Source of the DNA: Candidatus Peregrinibacteria bacterium CG10_big_fil_rev_8_21_14_0_10_36_19
Lineage (GTDB): Bacteria; Patescibacteriota; Gracilibacteria; UBA1369; LOWO2-01-FULL-3
DNA length: 64,000 nucleotides
Direction: 5' to 3'
NCBI GenBank assembly: GCA_002772535.1
Contig: PFDP01000014.1
Location: 1 to 64,000 of the forward strand
This document shows positions 57,832-64,000 of the stretch, piece by piece. Each line of letters opens with the position of its first letter. Positions within the stretch are counted from its first letter, which is position 1. The notes under the pieces are model-generated. The model ran no database searches, had not been told where the DNA came from, and saw only the letters and a list, made by a program, of their open reading frames with translations. The translations under genes and the position numbers were made by a program.

Positions 57832-60800
57832 CTAGCTCTCCAAAAGGGATTTTACTTTACTTTTTAAATCATCAGTTAATTCAACGCCAAAAGGAAGCTT
57901 GATACGCTTGTTTGCAGCTATGAGATCAAGTTCTACAGGGAATTCTCCTTTATTTTCTATTAGTAAATCCTTAAGTTGTGTCATTTTCTCAGGAGAAGCA
58001 TCCTTAGGAACTTCGATCAGAAAACTTTCATCCTCCGCATCCTGATCGGCCAAAATGTCATCAATTAACCTTACTGAAAATGCAGATTTATCGTTTTCGT
58101 CAAACTGTCCAGCTTCTTTAGCATTTTGAACCATCGTGCTAATAGAAATTGCTTTCACTTGCTCACAAAGTATTTGGCACTGGCCGCGCTTGTCATCAAA
58201 TTTACCGCTAACAGATAGGACAATATCATCAGCAAGATCAACATTAATAGAATTCATTGTCTTAGGAAAAATTACGGCGTTAATTTTTCCACTCGGGTCT
58301 TCCAGGCTAAACATAGCCATATATCCGCCAGTTTTTGTCATCATTTTTCTAAGCCCACTAACTAAGCCAATTACCTTCACAACCTTTCCAACTTTTTTTC
58401 TTGTCAAATTACCAATTAAGGAGCCTTTTCTCGCAATATAAGGTCTTAATCCCTGCAAGGGGTGTCCGGAAACATACATGCCCAAAAATTCTTTTTCCCA
58501 CTTTAAATTTTCCATTCTTCCAGCTTTTGGAACATTTCTCATTTGGAAAGACTCAACCTCATCGTAATTTTCCATTATTCCAAAAATATCAGTCTGACCA
58601 TTACTAACAGATTGTTGATATCCTTTGGCATACTTAGAAATTTCCTCATAATTTTCGGCTATCTGCTTTCTGTCACCCCATTCATCCAGAGCTCCGCTAT
58701 AGGCAGCAGCCTGAATTAGTTTCTTATTTAAGTTTTTTGACGGAACTCTTCTAGCAAAATCATCAAGCGATTTAAACTTACCGTTTTTTTCTCTTTCCGC
58801 GATCACCTCTGATACAGGGCCATCTCCAATACCTTTGATGGCCAAAAGCCCAAATCTAATAGTTTTATCATCTACAACCGTGAAATTGGCAAAAGATTCG
58901 TTGATTGATGGGGGGAGAACATCAATACCCATTTCATTACATTCTTTGATTTCCAAAACAACTCTGTCTGTAACATTGGCATCACTACAAAGTAGGGCAT
59001 TCATAAATTCAACAGGGTAATGAGCCTTCAAATATGCAGTTTGGTAAGCAATCATTCCATAACACACAGCATGAGCCTTATTAAAACCGTATCCAGCAAA
59101 AGGCTCCACCACCTTTTCAAACACTTCCATGGCAAATTTCTCTTTATGTCCATTCTTAACGGATCCCTTAACGAACATTTCTCGTTGTTCAGCAAGCAGT
59201 TCTGGGATTTTTTTACCCACAGCCTTTCTCAAAAGATCAGCCTCACCTAATGAAAAACCGGCAAAATCACGCGCTAACTGAAGGATTTGTTCCTGATAAA
59301 CAGCAACTCCATAGGTGTTTTCCAAAATAGATTTAAAGGAAGGATCCAAATATTTAACCTTATCGGGATTATGCTTACCTTTAATGTAAGTTGGTATCCA
59401 TTCCATAGGACCAGGTCTATACAAAGCACCCATTGCCACTATATCATCAAAGATTGTAGGCTTAAGCTCTTTTAAATATCTCTTCATACCACCAGATTCA
59501 AGCTGGAACACACCGGTAGTATCTCCTTTCTGCAACAGCTTGAAAGTCGCTTCATCTTCAAGTGAGATGGTATTGATATCAACAATTTCACCACGCCTTC
59601 TCTTTACTGTTTCCACAGTGTTTTCAATAATTGTTAAATTACGAAGACCTAAAAAGTCCATTTTAAGCAGTCCCAAATCCTCAAGAGGTTTGGCAGAATA
59701 TTGGGTTACAATTTCGCCACCACCAGAAGCCCCATATTGCAAGGCAGTGTAGTGTGTAAGATCCTTTTCGGATATCACAACAGCACAGGCATGTGTTCCA
59801 ATATGGCGCACGGTACCTTCAAGTTTGATAGCATAGTCAAGCAAGGCCTTTGCCCTAGCATCGTTATTATACACTTTTTTAAGTTCAGGATCATTCTCCA
59901 CAGATTCCATTAGTGGAACTTGCTTTCCTAAAACAGGTGGCGGTATTGTCTTGGAAAGAGTATCAACTTCTTGGTAAGGGTAACCCAGTGCTCTACCAAC
60001 GTCTCTTACTGCAGCCCTCGGAGCCATTGTTCCGAATGTAAGAATTTGAGCAACTCGCTCTCTTCCGTATTTTTCAACTACATATGTTAAAACCTCATCT
60101 CTACGATGATCAGCAAAATCAATATCAATATCGGGCATACTAACACGCTCAGGGTTTAAAAATCTTTCAAAGAACAGACCATACTTAATAGGATCAACAT
60201 CTGTTATGTCTAAAACCCATGCAATAATTGATCCAGCCGCAGAACCACGACCAGGTCCAACAACTATACCCTTATCTTTTGCATACCTAACAAAATCCGA
60301 AACAATCAAGAAATAAGTATCAAAACCCATACTGTTAACCACACCAAGTTCAAAATCCAAACGCTCCTTGTAACCATCGGGTATTTCTACACCCTTAAAG
60401 CGGTTTATTAAGCCCTCTCCACAAAGAGTGCGAAGATAAATTGCAGCATCCTCGTTTTGAGGTGTGTTAAAAGACGGAATTAAATTAACACCAAATTCAA
60501 AATCCACATTACACATATCGGCAATTTTAAGGGTGTTGGTTATTGCCTCAGGACAGTCTGGAAAGGCTTTTTTTAAATCCTCAACCTCTCTTATTGAATA
60601 ATCGCCAGTATATCTCATTCTGTGCTCATCATGAACGGTAGAGCCAGTTTGTATACACAGCAATACATCATGAACCTCTTTATCAGATGGGCGAGCGTAA
60701 TGAGAATCACAACTAACCACAATTCCAAGTCCATACTCCTTTGCCAGCTCTTTTAATCTTTTATTAACAATTAATTGATTTTCTATCAGGGGCTGATCCT

Positions 60801-61323
60801 GCATTTCTAGGAAATAATTTTCTTTACCAAAAATTTCAATATGATTTTCAATGACCTTTTTAATATCTTCCTCGTTTCCACTTAAAATAGCTCTAGAAAG
60901 GTGGGAAGCTAAACAGCCGCTTAAAACAATCAACCCCTCGCTGTAAGTTTTAAGTAGCCCGTAGTCTACTCTCGGCTTATAGTAAAAACCTTCAAGATGA
61001 GCCTTAGTAGTAAGTTTTAATAAATTTTCATAACCAATATTATTTTTTGCAATAGCTGTAAGATGGTAAGGCTTAACATCAACTTTAGCCTCTTTATCAA
61101 ACCTAGTTCTAGTAGCAACATACAATTCGCAACCCAAAATAGGCTTCACTCCATGTTTTTTTCCTGCCTTAAAAAATTCCACTAGACCATATGTTACACC
61201 ATGGTCTGTTAAAGCCGCTGCGGGATAGCCTAACTCTTTTGATCTCAAAATGATACTTTCTGGGGAGCCAAAACCGTCCAAAAGACTGTAGTGAGAATGT
61301 GCATGAAGATTAACAAAAGACAT
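57832..61323 (-). CDS. dnaE: DNA polymerase III alpha subunit DnaE
   Basis: Main replicative polymerase, 1163 aa, normal for the DnaE1 type. N-terminal PHP domain (NLHAHSHYSLLDGFG and LTDHGVTYG), palm with PGRGSAAGS and catalytic PDIDIDFADHRRD near 394-406, QLESGGMKRYLKEL, the helix-hairpin-helix region (GLLAIKGIGDGPV) and a C-terminal OB-fold (KVVKVIGLVSGLRKMMTKTG). The His/Asp set in the PHP domain looks complete, leaving proofreading by PHP possible. It lies 2 bp after the HIT gene. Confidence 0.98.
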   Translation of the reverse strand: MSFVNLHAHSHYSLLDGFGSPESIILRSKELGYPAAALTDHGVTYGLVEFFKAGKKHGVKPILGCELYVATRTRFDKEAKVDVKPYHLTAIAKNNIGYENLLKLTTKAHLEGFYYKPRVDYGLLKTYSEGLIVLSGCLASHLSRAILSGNEEDIKKVIENHIEIFGKENYFLEMQDQPLIENQLIVNKRLKELAKEYGLGIVVSCDSHYARPSDKEVHDVLLCIQTGSTVHDEHRMRYTGDYSIREVEDLKKAFPDCPEAITNTLKIADMCNVDFEFGVNLIPSFNTPQNEDAAIYLRTLCGEGLINRFKGVEIPDGYKERLDFELGVVNSMGFDTYFLIVSDFVRYAKDKGIVVGPGRGSAAGSIIAWVLDITDVDPIKYGLFFERFLNPERVSMPDIDIDFADHRRDEVLTYVVEKYGRERVAQILTFGTMAPRAAVRDVGRALGYPYQEVDTLSKTIPPPVLGKQVPLMESVENDPELKKVYNNDARAKALLDYAIKLEGTVRHIGTHACAVVISEKDLTHYTALQYGASGGGEIVTQYSAKPLEDLGLLKMDFLGLRNLTIIENTVETVKRRRGEIVDINTISLEDEATFKLLQKGDTTGVFQLESGGMKRYLKELKPTIFDDIVAMGALYRPGPMEWIPTYIKGKHNPDKVKYLDPSFKSILENTYGVAVYQEQILQLARDFAGFSLGEADLLRKAVGKKIPELLAEQREMFVKGSVKNGHKEKFAMEVFEKVVEPFAGYGFNKAHAVCYGMIAYQTAYLKAHYPVEFMNALLCSDANVTDRVVLEIKECNEMGIDVLPPSINESFANFTVVDDKTIRFGLLAIKGIGDGPVSEVIAEREKNGKFKSLDDFARRVPSKNLNKKLIQAAAYSGALDEWGDRKQIAENYEEISKYAKGYQQSVSNGQTDIFGIMENYDEVESFQMRNVPKAGRMENLKWEKEFLGMYVSGHPLQGLRPYIARKGSLIGNLTRKKVGKVVKVIGLVSGLRKMMTKTGGYMAMFSLEDPSGKINAVIFPKTMNSINVDLADDIVLSVSGKFDDKRGQCQILCEQVKAISISTMVQNAKEAGQFDENDKSAFSVRLIDDILADQDAEDESFLIEVPKDASPEKMTQLKDLLIENKGEFPVELDLIAANKRIKLPFGVELTDDLKSKVKSLLES

Positions 61324-61325
61324 AT

Positions 61326-61643
61326 TTAAAATTTAGACAGCAAATGGATATGTAGATGAAAAATTTCCTGTCCACCATGTTCGCCAACATTTATTTTGAG
61401 TTGATAGCCAGGAAGTTTCAGCATTTCTCCAATTTTCTTACACACAAAAAGCAAATGGCCAAGTAAAAATTCATCACTTTCATCCGCTTCCATAATCGAA
61501 GGTATTGGCTTCTTTGGAACAATTAAAAGATGTGTCTTTTCTTTAGGATTTATATCCCTAAAAGCAACACAAATATCATCTTCATAGATAAACTCCGTTC
61601 CAAACTCTCCATCAATTATACGAGAAAAAATTGTATCACTCAT
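61326..61643 (-). CDS. HIT-family nucleotide hydrolase, 105 aa
   Basis: Histidine-triad protein that hydrolyses purine nucleoside phosphoramidates or dinucleotides. The opening DTIFSRIIDGE is typical of the HinT subgroup, and HLHIHLL at residues 96-102 carries the triad. Length is normal. It ends 2 bp before dnaE, suggesting co-transcription. Confidence 0.96.
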   Translation of the reverse strand: MSDTIFSRIIDGEFGTEFIYEDDICVAFRDINPKEKTHLLIVPKKPIPSIMEADESDEFLLGHLLFVCKKIGEMLKLPGYQLKINVGEHGGQEIFHLHIHLLSKF

Positions 61644-61686
61644 ATAACCAATCTACAAAAAATGGCTGGAAAATAAAAGGCTAAAA

Positions 61687-62763
61687 CTATTTTTTAGAAG
61701 CCTTTGTATTTAATTCATAAACTGCACGACCAACTCTCACGAAGTTAGGGTTTTTTTGCAGGTTCAAAGATATAGTACCTTTTTTGACATGTCTCTGGGC
61801 AAGAACACCATCAATAATTTCTTGCTTTGTTAATGGACTCTTTTTCTTTAATAAACCTTCAATTACATCAGAAACAGTACCTTTGTTATAACCAAACTCT
61901 TTAAGTGCATATAAACCTCGTCCAACAAGTACGAATTGATCATATCTAATTAACTCGTTATGAACGGCTTGGGTAGTAACTAATTTTTTATCAAACCCCG
62001 CCTCAGAAATTTTATTTGCGATTTCAACGAAGTGAAGAGGTTTTCTAAGAGATTTAAGAATGATATATGCTTTATCCCTAATACTTCTAGGGTTGATATG
62101 TCTCCATGTCATTAAACCAAAGCCTTCATCAGTTCTTTTAATTCTTTGATCAACCTCAAAAGAAGAAATCATCATAGGATCAGAAAAATCCTTAACCTTT
62201 TCAGCAAGTACTTGCCTTACAGCCACAACTAGCTTTGAATCAGGCATAACTTCAGCCTTCTTTTTTAGTATTTTAATAGCATTGTTTGCGATTGATGAAA
62301 CTGTTGAAAGATCAATGGATTTAATTCTCCAGAAAGGCTCATATACATTTGTTTTCTCAGCTTTATTGATTTCAGGATTAATATTGAGTGCAAGTCTAAT
62401 AATATTTGCATCAATATTATCCTCAGACTTAATTTCATTCAAAACAGCGCTCACAAGCTTTTTTTCAAGTAAAACTCCGCCATTTTCTCTAATCACTCTA
62501 TCCGCAATTTCATTAACAATATTTAATTTTGTAGTTTGAACAGTCCTTCTAAGCTTACTAAGGGCAATTTTTTCAATCTGTCTAATTCTTTCACGTGTAA
62601 CAGAAAACTGTTTTCCAATACTCTCTAAAGTTCTTCTTGGCTTATTATCAAGGCTAAACCTTTGCACGATAACGTCTTTTTCCTTAATAGACAAAACCAT
62701 AAACATCTCCTCGACAACTTCTGCAAGGTTTAAATCAGATATTGGTGCATTTTCAGTAGGCAT
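61687..62763 (-). CDS. Sigma-region-4/HARE-HTH fusion protein, 358 aa
   Basis: Probable RNA polymerase-associated regulator. Residues about 22-75 form a sigma70 region-4 helix-turn-helix (ERIRQIEKIALSKLRR, with RTLESIGKQFSVTR before it), but no region 2 exists to bind the -10 element, so it is not a complete sigma factor. About 220-285 is a HARE-HTH domain (IILKSLRKPLHFVEIANKIS), as in RpoE delta and eukaryotic HB1/ASXL proteins, and 290-350 looks like a second one (LLKKKSPLTKQEIIDGVLA). It has its own consensus -35 promoter. Confidence 0.88.
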   Translation of the reverse strand: MPTENAPISDLNLAEVVEEMFMVLSIKEKDVIVQRFSLDNKPRRTLESIGKQFSVTRERIRQIEKIALSKLRRTVQTTKLNIVNEIADRVIRENGGVLLEKKLVSAVLNEIKSEDNIDANIIRLALNINPEINKAEKTNVYEPFWRIKSIDLSTVSSIANNAIKILKKKAEVMPDSKLVVAVRQVLAEKVKDFSDPMMISSFEVDQRIKRTDEGFGLMTWRHINPRSIRDKAYIILKSLRKPLHFVEIANKISEAGFDKKLVTTQAVHNELIRYDQFVLVGRGLYALKEFGYNKGTVSDVIEGLLKKKSPLTKQEIIDGVLAQRHVKKGTISLNLQKNPNFVRVGRAVYELNTKASKK

Positions 62764-62795
62764 AGTCTATTAAATTAAAAACTTTGAACTGCTCC

Positions 62796-62824
62796 AACAT
62801 ATTTACTTTGCGTAAGATTGTCAA
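62796..62824 (-). promoter_or_regulatory. Promoter of the sigma4/HARE gene
   Basis: On the minus strand, TTGACA (62824-62819) and TATGTT (62801-62796) are 17 bp apart. It may also serve the HIT, dnaE and aspS genes downstream. The remaining 62825-62938 stretch is AT-rich with no ORF or structure seen. Confidence 0.7.
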
Positions 62825-62938
62825 GCAAGAAATTTGATAAAAAGGCAATTATGTTTTATAAAATATGTTGAAAGATAGAAAAAAATATATACCTAATAAA
62901 TTACACTGTCAAAAAAAAAGTGAAAAAAACATTTGAGG

Positions 62939-62966
62939 TTGCAATTTAAGTCCGTATTAGTAAAAT
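62939..62966 (+). promoter_or_regulatory. Promoter of tRNA-Leu
   Basis: TTGCAA (62939-62944) and TAAAAT (62961-62966) are 16 bp apart, 20 bp before the tRNA. Confidence 0.6.
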
Positions 62967-62986
62967 GTTAAAGCTTTATAGCACGT

Positions 62987-63070
62987 GGGCGAGTGGTGGA
63001 ATGGTAGACACGCTAGTCTTAGGAACTAGTGGCGCAAGTCGTGAGGGTTCAAGTCCCTCCTCGCCCACCA
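62987..63070 (+). tRNA. tRNA-Leu (anticodon UAG) with encoded CCA
   Basis: Acceptor GGGCGAG/CTCGCCC, D arm with GGTAGAC, anticodon stem CTAGT/ACTAG with loop CTTAGGA (anticodon TAG), a long variable arm (GGCGCAAGTCGTG) marking a class II tRNA, T arm GAGGG-TTCAAGT-CCCTC, A73 and encoded CCA. Reads CUN codons. No terminator is obvious before the convergent nadC end 7 bp away. Confidence 0.97.
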
Positions 63071-63076
63071 CAAAAG

Positions 63077-63976
63077 CTAAAACTCCATTGATATATCAAC
63101 TCCAGCTACGCCAGAGGTTAAAGAACCCATTGAAATAATATCAACTCCTGTTTTTGCATATTCAAAAAGATTCTGATCATTTATACCACCAGAAGCCTCA
63201 AACAAAATTGAGTCATAAAGCCCCATGCCTTTAACAGACGATAACGCTTCATTTATTAATTCAGGAGACATATTATCCATCATTACAACTCCAACGATAG
63301 GTAAATTAAAATCATTAAAAAGCTTACAAACCTCAATCACTTCAGTGATGCGTGAAACCTCTATTTCAGCAAAACGAAAGTCGATGCTTGAATTCTTAAG
63401 CTTAACAAAAAAATCATAAAAATTGCGACCATCAACATCTAAATGAGTATCTTTCAATAAAACAGCGTCAGACAAATTCAATCTATGTGTTCCAGTACCA
63501 CCAACATTACAAGCTCTCTTGTCCAGAAGACCCCACAATGTTTTTCTTGTCGGCGTAAGAAGTGCATCAAATTCTGAAGATATTGATACAGCCTTTGCTG
63601 CATTTGTTGCCACAGAAGACATTCTATTTAAAAGATTCAAAACAGTTCTCTCAACAGCCAGTATATCCTTTACTTCTCCATATATCTCAGCCAACACATC
63701 ACCTTTAGCAAAACCCGCCCCCTCTTTAACAAAAAATTTTACATCCAAACTTCCAACCAGTTTTTGCCTTAAATTAGTAGTTTTATCGGACAAAAAATAC
63801 TCAATTTCCTGTCTACCAGCCAAAATCCCATTACTTTTGGCCACAATTTTAAATCTTTCAGTTCTAGGGAAGGGAAAAGCTATATCACTTGTGATATCGC
63901 CATAAAGTCCCAAATCTTTTTCCAATTCAAGAAAGGTATATCTAAAAACCCACTGTTTATAAGTAGTGTTATCCAA
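63077..63976 (-). CDS. nadC: Nicotinate-nucleotide pyrophosphorylase (quinolinate phosphoribosyltransferase), possibly 5'-partial
   Basis: Converts quinolinate and PRPP to nicotinate mononucleotide in NAD synthesis. Matches: LYGDITSDIAF, VERTVLNLLNRMSSVAT, PTRKT, THRLNLSDAVLLKDTHLD, MMDNMSPELINEA and EASGGINDQN with GVDIISMGSLT. In typical NadC the middle motif reads GGGxNHRxxLxDxxLIKDNH; here GGTGTHR and KDTH deviate at two places. The stretch to TTG 63976 gives 299 aa. No in-frame stop occurs before the window edge, so the true start may lie further upstream. Confidence 0.88.
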   Translation of the reverse strand: MDNTTYKQWVFRYTFLELEKDLGLYGDITSDIAFPFPRTERFKIVAKSNGILAGRQEIEYFLSDKTTNLRQKLVGSLDVKFFVKEGAGFAKGDVLAEIYGEVKDILAVERTVLNLLNRMSSVATNAAKAVSISSEFDALLTPTRKTLWGLLDKRACNVGGTGTHRLNLSDAVLLKDTHLDVDGRNFYDFFVKLKNSSIDFRFAEIEVSRITEVIEVCKLFNDFNLPIVGVVMMDNMSPELINEALSSVKGMGLYDSILFEASGGINDQNLFEYAKTGVDIISMGSLTSGVAGVDISMEF

Positions 63977-64000
63977 ATTTAAAGAATTTCCAGAATCATG

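Overview
The window is AT-rich bacterial chromosome with compact, often overlapping genes, many large proteins of no recognisable family and few Shine-Dalgarno sequences. A Candidate Phyla Radiation (Patescibacteria) genome fits best; I cannot assign the phylum. UGA is a stop codon: host genes end in TGA inside ATGA overlaps (32347-32350, 45647-45650), so the UGA=Gly code of Gracilibacteria and Absconditabacteria does not apply.

Layout. 1-389 is a repeat-rich noncoding stretch ahead of rpmA (L27). 673-5940 holds four proteins of unknown role, one with a class IV aminotransferase fold at its C-terminus. 6009-14471 is an integrated mobile element of about 8.5 kb bounded by an 11-bp direct repeat. 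One copy of the repeat is the 3' end of an intact tRNA-His gene. The element carries a serine recombinase, a BcgI-like fused nuclease-methylase with its specificity subunit, a MerR/excisionase-type HTH protein, a probable rolling-circle-type replication protein with a SpoVG-like partner, a ribbon-helix-helix/membrane protein pair and an orphan 434-aa protein. Next to the tRNA is a likely small RNA gene with its own promoter and terminator (14603-14715, minus). From 24538 down to 14758 a single promoter drives five genes for large helical, partly membrane-associated proteins (1194, 293, 1397, 286 and 81 aa) of no known family. This is the largest unexplained block.

24677-35992 is housekeeping: trigger factor, a winged-helix regulator with a palindromic operator over its promoter, L19 and RNase HII, then on the minus strand infB, a FdtA-like cupin, rfbB, proS, rfbD and rfbA (dTDP-sugar synthesis mixed with translation genes), and rmuC. 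36003-46885 has a CARDB surface protein, a UvrD/RecB-like helicase-nuclease, S1 with a structured leader, ClpC under a CIRCE element, a lipoprotein, RuvB with a PH-domain membrane protein, and a CPBP protease. A tRNA-Arg follows whose 3' tail is repeated 183 bp downstream.

47204-56000 is mainly cell envelope: an M23 endopeptidase with three SLH repeats, a secreted 486-aa protein, a 3D-domain protein with two peptidoglycan-binding repeats, TsaE, an HD-domain protein and a TraG/TrwB-like ATPase. 56034-63976 encodes AspRS, DnaE, a HIT protein, a sigma-region-4/HARE-HTH fusion, tRNA-Leu and NadC. Promoters of TTGnnn-17-TATAAT type are recognisable in front of many units, some with an extended -10 TGn.
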